The position numbers were made by a program, and so were the translations under genes. Below, one piece after another: positions 14,979-21,485 of a DNA stretch of 33,099 bases. A model generated the notes under the pieces. The model saw only the letters and a program-made list of their open reading frames with translations. It was not told the DNA's origin and searched no databases. Each line of letters opens with the position of its first letter. Within the stretch, counting starts at the first letter, position 1. The DNA is from JBDRHL01 sp043816955. Its GTDB lineage: Bacteria; Planctomycetota; Phycisphaerae; Sedimentisphaerales; CAYZTY01. The DNA is taken from assembly GCA_043816955.1 (NCBI GenBank), contig JBDRHL010000119.1, forward strand, positions 1 through 33,099, given 5' to 3'.

Positions 14979-15570
14979 CTTTGTCTGGTTCGTCTTTGTT
15001 CTCAAGAAACACTGCTGATTCATAATCGGCGGTATGCAGAGCCAGGCTGGCTGGATACAACTCAATTGCCCTCTGATAGGCACAGCTTCCATACGGACTC
15101 AAATCAAATCCGCCCATGTGCCATCTGATTATACAGCATTCCTGCTCTGATAATCTAAAAAACCTCTGAAGGATAATGACTGACTTTTCTCCATGGCCTA
15201 TTGGAAACTTGTCTTTATAACCATACTGCCAGATTTTCTTTCTCTTTTCATTATCCCATTTCTTTTTTCTTCGATAAAAATCTATCTTGCAGACATCATG
15301 TAAAAGCCCGCAAATAATGACTGTATCCAGGGAAAGCCCTAAATTATACCTTTGACTCTTTTCACTGAATAACTGGTAAACGTTCCAGCTATGTTGTGCC
15401 AGCCCGCCCTTGATATTCAGGTGGTTGCCTTTGCTGCATGGTGCAATGAAAAAATCCGTGGATTTCAGCCATTCGATAAACTCTGCTTTACCGTGTTGCT
15501 GAATCTTACTTAATTCGTTCAGTATTTTTTGCGAAACCTCGCATTTTTCATAATCGATTTCGTCTTCCAT
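14962..15570 (-). CDS. HD-domain phosphohydrolase
   Basis: 202 residues. HD-domain metal ligands are recognisable in order: QHSWNVY (about 60), LLHDVCK (about 89-95), GHGEKS (about 125), RWHMGGF and HTADYES near the C-terminus. HD proteins of this type hydrolyse nucleotides or related phosphates. Phages and plasmids often carry them for nucleotide metabolism or as tRNA/nucleotide phosphatases, but the substrate is not readable here. Start at 15570 has GGAGG at 11 bases. It is followed by its three small co-directional neighbours and a shared terminator. Confidence 0.8.
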   Translation of the reverse strand: MEDEIDYEKCEVSQKILNELSKIQQHGKAEFIEWLKSTDFFIAPCSKGNHLNIKGGLAQHSWNVYQLFSEKSQRYNLGLSLDTVIICGLLHDVCKIDFYRRKKKWDNEKRKKIWQYGYKDKFPIGHGEKSVIILQRFFRLSEQECCIIRWHMGGFDLSPYGSCAYQRAIELYPASLALHTADYESAVFLENKDEPDKDGGSQ

Positions 15571-15584
15571 TTTTATCAGCCTCC

Positions 15585-15625
15585 GTGCCTCTGAATCAGG
15601 CACTGCCTCGTTTTGGCAGTGCCTG
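15585..15625 (-). promoter_or_regulatory. Three-arm leader of the HD-domain gene
   Basis: CAGGCACTGCC (15597-15607) pairs perfectly with GGCAGTGCCTG (15615-15625). The same AGGCAC can pair instead with GTGCCT (15585-15590), which directly touches the GGAGG SD. The sequence is unrelated to the GGCGGTTCGC version but the layout is the same. Confidence 0.55.
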
Positions 15626-15658
15626 TGAAGATAGCCAGGATGTGTGCAAGCTCAGCAA

Positions 15659-16654
15659 TCAAACCTCTTTTTGCAAACGCTTAAGTGGTTCTGTTGTGAG
15701 CACCTCCATGCTTTCATTCTTCCTAACGGTAGTCCCCACATAAGAACAAAAATCGCCTAACCAGTCCGTATTTGCCAGCATGGTTGTATACGCCTTAAAT
15801 AATTCCTTCTTGAGTTTTCTCACTTTCTCAAAGAGGTTCAGCAATCTTTCCGTAAATTCGTCAGGTTTTACATAATGCCTGTCTTCCTTATACACATCTT
15901 TTAGCTTTTTTTGCCACGCCCGTTCCATCGAATCAGATATGATCGGTTCCTTAAGTCTGCCGTCCTTTTCAAGGCTAAAAATCTGTTTCCGCACATAAGT
16001 ACCAAATTTCTTTAACCAGCCTGCGGTGTCCAGCACCTCTTTATCCCCGGTTGCCTTGACAGATTCTTTCCAGTTTTCAAAGAATTCCACCAAGCTCTCC
16101 CTGAATTTATCCTCTTTTGCAATACGGGCTATTGATGTACGCTGTTTTTTCAATCTCTCTGCCTGCTTAATTCGCAGTTCAAGTCGTCCTTCAAGCCTGC
16201 CTTTTCCCTTAAGCCTACGAAGATGTGCCTCCACAAAACGACAGAAACATTCTAAATAACCAGAGTCTTCCAATATCTCCTTCAATATTTCCTTATGCTC
16301 TGTTGAGTTGAAAAAAACCCTCCAGTCCTCAAACAGTTCCAGTAATGTCTTCGTGAATTGGTCAGGTCTCGCATAAAGTCCCACCCTTTTATACATGTAT
16401 TCATACCTGTCTTTAAAGTTTGCTCTCGATAATCGTGCCATTGAATCAGGCAGAATTGGTTCTTTAAGTTTGCCATCTTTCTCAAGGTTAAGAATCTGTC
16501 TTCGCATATAAGTATGAAATTTCTTTAACCAGTCTATCTTTTTCAATACCTTTTTGTCCCCAGTTGCCCTGACAGATTCTCGCCATCCATTAAAGAGTTT
16601 CAGCACCCTCTCGCTGAATTCGTCAAGTTCTGCATAAATCTCGTCTTTTTCCAT
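15659..16654 (-). CDS. Protein of four helical repeats
   Basis: 331 residues built from four copies of a helical unit (about 13-66, 100-154, 184-238, 267-318). The unit reads roughly FxExLLxLFExWRxS, ATGDKxxL, WLxxFxxYVRxQI, then LEKDGxLKEPI. Copies 1 and 3 are closest. Such repeats form protein- or nucleic-acid-binding scaffolds, but I know no named family. Start at 16654 has GGAGGTATAAAA; the longer frame to 16753 has no SD. Single copies of the unit occur in the 14691 gene and perhaps in 11816. Confidence 0.75.
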   Translation of the reverse strand: MEKDEIYAELDEFSERVLKLFNGWRESVRATGDKKVLKKIDWLKKFHTYMRRQILNLEKDGKLKEPILPDSMARLSRANFKDRYEYMYKRVGLYARPDQFTKTLLELFEDWRVFFNSTEHKEILKEILEDSGYLECFCRFVEAHLRRLKGKGRLEGRLELRIKQAERLKKQRTSIARIAKEDKFRESLVEFFENWKESVKATGDKEVLDTAGWLKKFGTYVRKQIFSLEKDGRLKEPIISDSMERAWQKKLKDVYKEDRHYVKPDEFTERLLNLFEKVRKLKKELFKAYTTMLANTDWLGDFCSYVGTTVRKNESMEVLTTEPLKRLQKEV

Positions 16655-16689
16655 TTTTTTATACCTCCGTCTAAATCGCCATATCGAAA

Positions 16690-16740
16690 CCTCTAAAAAA
16701 CAAAAAAAATAAACGGCCCGGCTGTTTGCACGAGCCGCCT
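16690..16740 (-). terminator. Terminator of the 17043 gene
   Basis: CGGCT (16719-16723) pairs with AGCCG (16733-16737). On the minus strand the stem is followed by GGGCCGTTTATTTTTTTTG, a long T-tract. It comes shortly after the 16753 stop. Confidence 0.5.
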
Positions 16741-16752
16741 TCAATAAACTCA

Positions 16753-17043
16753 TCAGTCTGTTATTGCTATCTCCTCAACATTGTCGTTGCCATTTGCAGC
16801 TTCGCCTTGTTTTTCAACAATCTTCTCGAAACACTTTTGAAGGCAATAAATAGCCAACGGTATCTCATTCCTGCTGAACGAACCGCTCGACTGCCAGTTG
16901 TCGTCCTTGTCCTTATATCTACGCTGAACCGTTGCCTTCAATATGGTTATGGTTCTACCTTTCACTTCTATATCGTTTTCCCAAAGAGCAGCTGAAACCG
17001 CTCCAGCTTTGAACTTAGCTATGGGTGTTTGATTTCCTACCAT
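16753..17043 (-). CDS. PC4-like small protein, copy 1
   Basis: 96 residues starting MVGNQTPIAKFKAGAVSAALW. The pattern F-x-A-G-x-V-x-A-A-x-W, KGRTxTILKATVQRRYKD, NWQSSGSFSRNEIPLAIYCLQKCFEKIVE resembles short single-domain proteins of the PC4/YdbC type that bind single-stranded nucleic acid. The relatives at 20072-20380 (about three quarters identical by eye) and 24906-25142 (divergent) make a family of three. The tail is Asn/Gly-rich. SD is CGAGGTAAAT. The name is by shape only. Confidence 0.65.
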   Translation of the reverse strand: MVGNQTPIAKFKAGAVSAALWENDIEVKGRTITILKATVQRRYKDKDDNWQSSGSFSRNEIPLAIYCLQKCFEKIVEKQGEAANGNDNVEEIAITD

Positions 17044-17060
17044 TTTATTTACCTCGGAAT

Positions 17061-17113
17061 CTTTCGTCTGATGCGAAAGACCCTCTTACCAATATGGGTT
17101 AAGAGGGTCTTTG
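17061..17113 (-). promoter_or_regulatory. Three-arm leader of the 17043 gene
   Basis: CGAAAGACCCTCTTACC (17074-17090) pairs with GGGTTAAGAGGGTCTTTG (17096-17113) over about 16 positions. The CGAAAG end (17074-17079) can instead pair perfectly with CTTTCG (17061-17066), 5 bases from the SD. The leader of the paralogue at 20398-20450 is almost the same sequence. Confidence 0.6.
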
Positions 17114-17418
17114 TGACTTATAAACTTTATAGTAAAAACAACGGTTAGCTTATAACCAGCCTGCTTGAAAAAAATTGGCCCGCCGGCAGCAGGGGTTTTC
17201 AGGGGACAGCCAGTCCCATGAAAAGTCAGGAAGCCGCCGAGATCACTCGGCGGCAATTTATTGCCGTCTCTTTCAACATCGAAAGCGGAGGCCCGTACAA
17301 GGCTCGATTGAAGCCTGTGCAGAATTTGATGTTAGTGTACGGCAAAGCCTGACATAATGTAAACATCACAAATCGTACTACGGTATCCATAACCCCCACT
17401 CTAACGAATTCTATCAGT
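17114..17418. other. Non-coding stretch with hairpins
   Basis: No gene with an SD. It contains GGGAC/GTCCC, CCTGC/GCAGG, and a strong GCCGCCGAG ... CTCGGCGGC hairpin (17233-17254) like the terminator at 14288. It may be the 3' region and terminators of the 17628 gene, or a small RNA. No T-tract as clear as elsewhere. Confidence 0.35.
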
Positions 17419-17628
17419 TTATTCCTCTTGTTCCCCTGGCCATTCCTGTTCAATAAATTCATCATCCGGAAAAAACTGCTGCATTATAGTTACGACTTCG
17501 TTGTTCTTGAGCAGATTTGTAGCTACAGTTCCGTTAGAGTAGATTGTACCTGACACCTGCTCTTTCCAGCCTTCGGATTTCAGCTTCTCGATAAGTTTTT
17601 CTGCCTCACACTTTTCTTTTTCTGACAT
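17419..17628 (-). CDS. Hypothetical 69-aa protein
   Basis: 69 residues starting MSEKEKCEAEKLIEKLKSEGWKEQ, then TIYSNGTVATNLLKNNEVVTIMQQFFPDDEFIEQEWPGEQEE. A helix plus beta strands with an acidic tail; the layout resembles small phage accessory proteins. The SD GGAGGTGG supports the start at 17628. The gap to the upstream gene is 35 bases, so it is likely co-transcribed. Confidence 0.6.
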   Translation of the reverse strand: MSEKEKCEAEKLIEKLKSEGWKEQVSGTIYSNGTVATNLLKNNEVVTIMQQFFPDDEFIEQEWPGEQEE

Positions 17629-17663
17629 TCTTCCACCTCCGGCTATTGTTTTTTGCATATTCT

Positions 17664-17837
17664 TTATTCAATCGGAACGACTTCAAACCGAACACCTGTA
17701 TTTTCCATTTGCATACTTTCGGTCTGTGCTGTTGTTATCGCAGCTTCCTCGGTTTGGAATACAAGGATTTCCCCCTTGTGGTCTCTTAACGGCCCAAGTT
17801 CCCTTTTTCCCTTGAATCCAATAAGTTTGTATCTCAT
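17664..17837 (-). CDS. Hypothetical 57-aa protein
   Basis: 57 residues, MRYKLIGFKGKRELGPLRDH to NTGVRFEVVPIE. A small mixed alpha/beta protein. SD AAGGAG lies 10 bases before the ATG at 17837, and a TTG at 17846 sits too close to it. Preceded by a three-arm leader. Unknown function. Confidence 0.6.
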   Translation of the reverse strand: MRYKLIGFKGKRELGPLRDHKGEILVFQTEEAAITTAQTESMQMENTGVRFEVVPIE

Positions 17838-17860
17838 TCTTTTCAATCTCCTTGTTTTTT

Positions 17861-17912
17861 ACCGGCTAAATGCCTTCCGGCGGTCAGCTCTGTAAAATGC
17901 TGGCCGCCGGAA
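17861..17912 (-). promoter_or_regulatory. Three-arm leader of the 17837 gene
   Basis: TTCCGGCGGTCAGC (17875-17888) pairs with GCTGGCCGCCGGAA (17899-17912), 13 of 14 plus a wobble. ACCG (17861-17864) can pair with CGGT (17881-17884) as competitor. Again the arm sequences differ from the other versions. Confidence 0.45.
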
Positions 17913-17953
17913 ATTCTTCTCAATGTCGAAAGCCCAGCGTGATAAAATAAACT

Positions 17954-18196
17954 TTACGATGACCTGTTTGTCTGAGCCTGTTCCATCAGTCTCAGTTTTT
18001 CCATAGCTTCCTCTGCATCAACTAACGCGGCCAGTTCTTTCCTAATGACCTCCTGTTCACTTACTGTCAGGCACTTATCCAGCTCAAACCACAACATAAG
18101 GTCTTTGACCGGCAAAATCTGGCCAAACTGGTCTGTAGGCAGCTTTCCCTGCTTACGAATATGGTCAACGATGTCTCGCTTTTTATGTATATTCAT
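17954..18196 (-). CDS. Hypothetical 80-aa protein
   Basis: 80 residues starting MNIHKKRDIVDHIRKQGKLP. Helical throughout, polar C-terminus (MEQAQTNRSS). The ATG at 18196 has GGTGGTACTAAA upstream and a full three-arm leader. No motif recognised. Confidence 0.6.
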   Translation of the reverse strand: MNIHKKRDIVDHIRKQGKLPTDQFGQILPVKDLMLWFELDKCLTVSEQEVIRKELAALVDAEEAMEKLRLMEQAQTNRSS

Positions 18197-18213
18197 TTTA
18201 GTACCACCAACCG

Positions 18214-18259
18214 AACCACTCTATGGCGGTTCGCTGCGTAAATGCTGTGAACCGCCATA
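18214..18259 (-). promoter_or_regulatory. Three-arm leader of the 18196 gene
   Basis: TATGGCGGTTCGC (18222-18234) pairs with GTGAACCGCCATA (18247-18259). AACCAC (18214-18219) is the competitor near the SD. Almost the same sequence as the leaders at 12111 and 12479. Confidence 0.5.
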
Positions 18260-18325
18260 GCCAAATCAGATGCTCAGGCAGACACTGCAAGGGTCTGCCT
18301 GATGAAAAGAACCAATTTAGAGTCG

Positions 18326-18901
18326 CTAATCAAGCGACCCCAAAACCTTTTTTGCTTTATCTTCACGCCTCTCTTGGCTCTTTTTCTCAAGTGCGGCAAT
18401 CTCACGCTGTATGCGTTTTGCTCGCACGTAACGTTTTGCCAGGCAAAACATATCGAAATCACTGATTTCCTCTACATCAATGAGACCCGCTTCAGCCTGC
18501 TCAAGGATTTTATACTTTCTCCTGCTTTTTATCCTTTCGCTCAGCATCTCCATTATAATACGCTCGTGGAGAAGCTCTTCTCTGAGCTTGTCTGCTTTGT
18601 ACCTTAGCTTGTCAAACTCTACGTATTTATCAAAATCAACCGTTCCAAAAGCACCCCAGTCAACTGAACCATCCTCATCGATGTTCGGTTTAATCCCGCC
18701 TTTTTTGCCCTTTACAGGCAAGGCAAGTATTGGGGCAAAAGCCTCCCTCAAGAACACCCTGTCAATCTCAGCAGGCTCTATCAGTTCCTCATCGTCAAGG
18801 TCTGGTATACTGCCGTATCTATTACTGCGTTCCCGTTTAAGTAAAGGTGAAACAGGCACCTCTACACCGTCAAATACTTCAATTCTTATTCTTTGTTTCA
18901 T
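18326..18901 (-). CDS. Hypothetical 191-aa protein, coiled-coil C-terminus
   Basis: 191 residues starting MKQRIRIEVFDGVEVPVSPLL. The first half is acidic and beta-like; residues about 100-185 are highly charged helix (KYVEFDKLRYKADKLREELL and onward), probably a coiled coil. Start at 18901 follows GGAGGTTG. That SD is locked inside a 13-bp perfect hairpin. No family recognised. Confidence 0.65.
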   Translation of the reverse strand: MKQRIRIEVFDGVEVPVSPLLKRERSNRYGSIPDLDDEELIEPAEIDRVFLREAFAPILALPVKGKKGGIKPNIDEDGSVDWGAFGTVDFDKYVEFDKLRYKADKLREELLHERIIMEMLSERIKSRRKYKILEQAEAGLIDVEEISDFDMFCLAKRYVRAKRIQREIAALEKKSQERREDKAKKVLGSLD

Positions 18902-18910
18902 CTGAAACAA

Positions 18911-18947
18911 CCTCCGTCTTTCGACAACCCCTTGCGAAAGACGGAGG
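18911..18947 (-). promoter_or_regulatory. SD-sequestering hairpin
   Basis: CCTCCGTCTTTCG (18911-18923) pairs perfectly with CGAAAGACGGAGG (18935-18947). On the minus strand the 18911-18923 arm provides the GGAGG SD of the 18901 gene. This is the clearest case in the window of the SD buried in a stem. Confidence 0.6.
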
Positions 18948-19306
18948 GGGAAGGGGCCGTGGAGTCCGCCTTCGAGCCTAATAGCAAGCAGTCCGTGCTG
19001 TCTTCTCCAATGGCACGGACTCTCCCTATTAGATGAGAAGGTGGAAGCACGGCCCTGATTTTTTCATAATTTCTGGCTGGAGTGGGCGGAAGTTTGAATC
19101 CCGTAAATGATTTACGGTTTTCCAAAGAAAATGTATATGCTCGAAAGCCTTCGAGTACTATTATTGAAAACCGTAAAGCATAATTTGGGGATTCAAACAG
19201 CAGCCCGCCCCCGAAATTGTGAAAAAATCAGCTATCTACAGGATTCTTAAACCAAAGGGGTTTAAGCTTTTTGCACCTCTGAAAAAAAAATCGAAACCAA
19301 CCCATT
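18948..19306. ncRNA. Nested inverted repeats, possible structured RNA
   Basis: Non-coding and densely paired. Unit 1: GGGCCGTG (18954-18961) with CACGGCCC (19048-19055), enclosing CTAATAG (18978) with CTATTAG (19026) and AGTCCGTGC (18990) with GCACGGACT (19013). Unit 2: TGATTTTTTCA (19056-19066) with TGAAAAAATCA (19220-19230), GGGCGG with CCGCCC, GTTTGAATCCC (19092) with GGGATTCAAAC (19188), and TTTACGGTTTTC (19111) with GAAAACCGTAAA (19166). CTCGAA/TTCGAG (19140-19155) caps it. A plus-strand terminator follows, so a plus-strand RNA is possible. The strand and function are unknown. Confidence 0.45.
19246..19273 (+). terminator. Intrinsic terminator on the plus strand
   Basis: CTTAAACC (19246-19253) pairs with GGTTTAAG (19259-19266), followed by CTTTTTGC. 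The T-run fits the plus strand, although both flanking genes are on the minus strand. It would end a plus-strand RNA covering the inverted repeats to its left. Confidence 0.45.
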
Positions 19307-19597
19307 CTATATATCAAACAGGGGTACAATCAAATTAAAACACTTTACGCATCGAAGCTTTTCTATATCCAGTGCCGGCGAAACAATAGCACCTGTCCCG
19401 CATTCGGGACATAAAACAACACCACTATGCCTGCATATACGCCTGCCCTGTTCGCTGTTAAAATCAACGCAGTTGTGCGGGTTACTGATATCCCTGAACT
19501 GACTCAGTCTCAAATCTGCAAAATACCTTGTTGCTCCATACCGAACTATCGGCAAGGCCCACGGACCTGTAAAAACTTCTTGTTTTGTTTTCTCCAT
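19307..19597 (-). CDS. Zinc-ribbon paralogue C
   Basis: 96 residues, the third member of the family at 11475 and 12170: FTGPWALPIVRYGATRYFADLRL, FRDISNPHNCVDFNSEQGRR, CPEC and CVKC. It is closer to paralogue A in its C-terminal half (IVSPALDIEKLRC ... FDI) and to B at the N-terminus, so recombination or gene conversion between copies is possible. SD GGAGTTGG, then a leader hairpin of the same family. Confidence 0.8.
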   Translation of the reverse strand: MEKTKQEVFTGPWALPIVRYGATRYFADLRLSQFRDISNPHNCVDFNSEQGRRICRHSGVVLCPECGTGAIVSPALDIEKLRCVKCFNLIVPLFDI

Positions 19598-19614
19598 TTT
19601 TCCAACTCCAGCTA

Positions 19615-19655
19615 AACCGCTCTATATGACGGTTCGCCAATCTTGACGAACCGTC
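19615..19655 (-). promoter_or_regulatory. Leader of the 19597 gene
   Basis: GACGGTTCG (19628-19636) pairs with CGAACCGTC (19647-19655), 9 of 9. AACCGC (19615-19620) is the competing partner near the SD, pairing less well. A variant of the GGCGGTTCGC leader in which the base changed in one arm (GGCGG to GACGG) is compensated in the other (CCGCC to CCGTC). Confidence 0.55.
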
Positions 19656-20021
19656 TAAGATAAATCAGGAAAATTGCAAGAGGGTCGAGGGTTCTGGCCG
19701 GTAAGAAGACTAATTTTTTTTATGTTCGCAAGTGTGCGAACTTATAATACGAGCTTCGCAGCAATTTCTGTGGAAGTTGAGATGTGCCCGGCCAGGTTCC
19801 CGACGTTGGCGGTGAATTGCGAATTTTTGCCGATAGCGATACCGCATTTATAGCTTTTGGCTGTCTTTTTTTGTCTATATGGCCAAAGTATTGGCCATTA
19901 ATTCTCAGCCAAAAGATTTAAATGGGCGGTATTGCGTGGTGAAAATTCCTGATTGAAAATCTACGGGAAGGTTTTCAATCTATATCGCTGCTCTGCTACG
20001 ACAACGTTGAAAAAAACTTAA
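19656..20021. ncRNA. Second nested inverted-repeat region
   Basis: No gene. Left unit: GTCGaGGG and CTGGCCGG (19684-19701) with CCGGCCAG and CCCGAC (19788-19804), enclosing GTTCGCA/TGCGAAC (19724/19735). Right unit, four stacked helices: GAATTTT (19821) with AAAATTC (19942), ATACCGC (19839) with GCGGTAT (19926), CTTTTGGCTG (19854) with CAGCCAAAAG (19906), ATGGCCA (19879) with TGGCCAT (19892). Then GATTGAAAA/TTTTCAATC (19951/19972). Sequence differs from the 18954-19230 region but the architecture is alike. Long cruciform or structured RNA; unknown. Confidence 0.45.
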
Positions 20022-20061
20022 AGAAAAAGAAAAAAGCGGTTCAGTTGTTTACAAGAACCAC
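20022..20061 (-). terminator. Terminator of the 20380 gene
   Basis: GCGGTTC (20036-20042) pairs with GAACCAC (20055-20061), including one wobble. On the minus strand the stem is followed by six T and more T-rich sequence. It lies 10 bases after the 20072 stop. Confidence 0.65.
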
Positions 20062-20071
20062 TTTTGGACAA

Positions 20072-20380
20072 TTACATAACTCCGTCCAATATCGGTTCTT
20101 CAACTGTACCGTTGCTGTTACCATTGCCATTGTTGGACGCATCGTTCTGCGTCTCAACAATCTTTTCAAAGGTCTTTTGAAGACAGTGGATAGCCAAAGG
20201 TATCTCGTTCCTGCTGAACGAACCAGAAGACTGCCAATTGCCATTCTGGTCTTTGTATCTACGCTGAACCGTTGCTTTCAATATCGTTACGGTTCTACCC
20301 TTTACTTCCACATCATTTGCCCAGACTGCTGCTGCAACCTGACCTGCTCTAAACTTAGCTATAGGTGTTTGTCCTACCAT
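20072..20380 (-). CDS. PC4-like small protein, copy 2
   Basis: 102 residues starting MVGQTPIAKFRAGQVAAAVW. Closely related to the 16753-17043 protein through the whole core (KGRTVTILKATVQRRYKD, NWQSSGSFSRNEIPLAIHCLQK), but with a longer Asn/Gly-rich tail. Gene, leader and downstream terminator form a cassette-like unit duplicated relative to 16,700-17,113. Possible single-stranded nucleic-acid binding by analogy. Confidence 0.65.
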   Translation of the reverse strand: MVGQTPIAKFRAGQVAAAVWANDVEVKGRTVTILKATVQRRYKDQNGNWQSSGSFSRNEIPLAIHCLQKTFEKIVETQNDASNNGNGNSNGTVEEPILDGVM

Positions 20381-20397
20381 TTTATTTACCTCGGTGT

Positions 20398-20450
20398 CTT
20401 TCGTCTAATGCGAAAGACCCTCTTACCAATATGGGTTAAGAGGGTCTTCG
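20398..20450 (-). promoter_or_regulatory. Three-arm leader of the 20380 gene
   Basis: CGAAAGACCCTCTTACC (20411-20427) pairs with GGGTTAAGAGGGTCTTCG (20433-20450). CTTTCG (20398-20403) is the competitor beside the SD. It differs from the leader of copy 1 at only a few bases. Confidence 0.55.
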
Positions 20451-20473
20451 TAGACAAATAAATGTCTTAGTAA

Positions 20474-20735
20474 AAGCGAAGGCCCGTGAGCTGACCCTTC
20501 GATAAATCTTTAGGCCTGTAGGCCGACCCGCAAGGGGAAAGATTTACGATAGAGGGTCTGCGTGAGCCTGAGCGTCCCTCAATAAGAAATAGAGTAGCAG
20601 GTTCGCTCGTTTCCAGGCGAACCGCCATTATTCAAGCGAAGGCCGTTGAGCTGACCCTTCGATAAATCTTTAGGCCTGTAGGCCGACCCGCAAGGGGAAA
20701 GATTTACGATAGAGGGTCTGCGTGAGCCTGAGCGT
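20474..20735. repeat. Two copies of a 102-bp structured repeat
   Basis: Bases 20474-20575 and 20634-20735 are direct repeats differing at two positions. Each folds as ACCCT/AGGGT, then AAATCTTT/AAAGATTT, enclosing two short hairpins: GGCC-TGTA-GGCC and CCC-GCAA-GGG (a GNRA tetraloop). This makes a three-way junction, typical of RNA rather than DNA sites. Between the copies GGTTCGC (20600-20606) pairs with GCGAACC (20617-20623), a form of the leader hairpin motif. They lie at the edge of the replication region. Confidence 0.65.
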
Positions 20736-21240
20736 ATACCTGAACAAATCACATGATCAATATGCAGCCGCAAACCCAGAACTTCCCGTATCGATACAGC
20801 AAGCTATTAGCAAAATAACCAAAGATTCTTATCCATAAAACACTAATATTGTGATATCCACCGGAGTATATACACACAGGAGCAGACAGCCAATACAAGC
20901 ATAAAAACAGATCAATTCACTCACAAAAACAGACCTGATTTCGGCCATAAAAACAGCCGTAAAAATAACCATCAGAATCGCCCCGGTCCACCAATCAAAT
21001 ACATGAATATCTTGTTACAACACGGCATAAAAAACGGCAGGATCATACAGCTAAAATGGACTGGCAGCGAAGCTTGTTTTCCACAAAAAAACCATTAACT
21101 ATCCACAGCCAAATCAAGCAAATCCAGTATACTATTTCATATACCCATACCCATAATTAACCAAAATATATATATATTCGACTTATGTAACTTTCTGTAA
21201 CACCTTTTGTTCTATAGCGTTAGGTGAATTTTGCCAATTG
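20736..21240. other. AT-rich origin-proximal stretch with DnaA-like boxes
   Basis: No gene. AAAAACAG occurs three times at 20903, 20925 and 20949, 22-24 bases apart. TTTTCCACA (21077-21085) and CTATCCACA (21099-21107) each match the DnaA box TTATCCACA at 8 of 9 and are 22 bases apart in the same orientation. A run of AT (about 21155-21180) follows and could be an unwinding element. Confidence 0.5.
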
Positions 21241-21384
21241 ACTTAAGTTACTATTTAGAGGCCCCAAAACAGACTTAAGTTACTATTTAGAGCACCTAAT
21301 AGCGATTTGGGGGGTACTTAAGTTACTATTTCGCATGACTTAAGTTACTATTTGAGGGCCTAAAACGGACTTAAGTTACTATTT
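21241..21384 (+). repeat. Five iterons (replication origin)
   Basis: The 16-mer acttaagttactattt occurs five times without change, at 21241, 21273, 21316, 21338 and 21369, all in one direction. Distances of 32, 43, 22 and 31 bases are close to whole helical turns, so bound proteins would lie on one face. A degenerate copy starts near 21181. This is the pattern of iteron-controlled plasmid origins. What binds them is unknown; the nearest gene is the Orc1/Cdc6 initiator. Confidence 0.85.
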
Positions 21385-21485
21385 AGAACGAAGGCCGGGT
21401 ACAATTTGATTCACCAATCCCCTGCTCAGACCCAGTACCAAACCGGAATATAGCCAGGTCAGACAGGCCAATTTACACTCAGAGA

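Noticed and set aside
17226..17465. 79-aa minus-strand frame
   Set aside because: No SD; it overlaps the well-supported 17419-17628 gene and a hairpin.
18898..19125. 75-aa minus-strand frame over the inverted repeats
   Set aside because: It runs through the hairpins of the leader and structured region and has no SD or family pattern.
18948..19230. Retron-type msr-msd RNA
   Set aside because: The nested pairing is suggestive, but no reverse transcriptase gene exists in the window.
14152..20735. CRISPR array
   Set aside because: The repeats are hairpins scattered in front of genes and one pair of 102-bp copies. There are no regularly spaced repeats with unique spacers and no cas genes.
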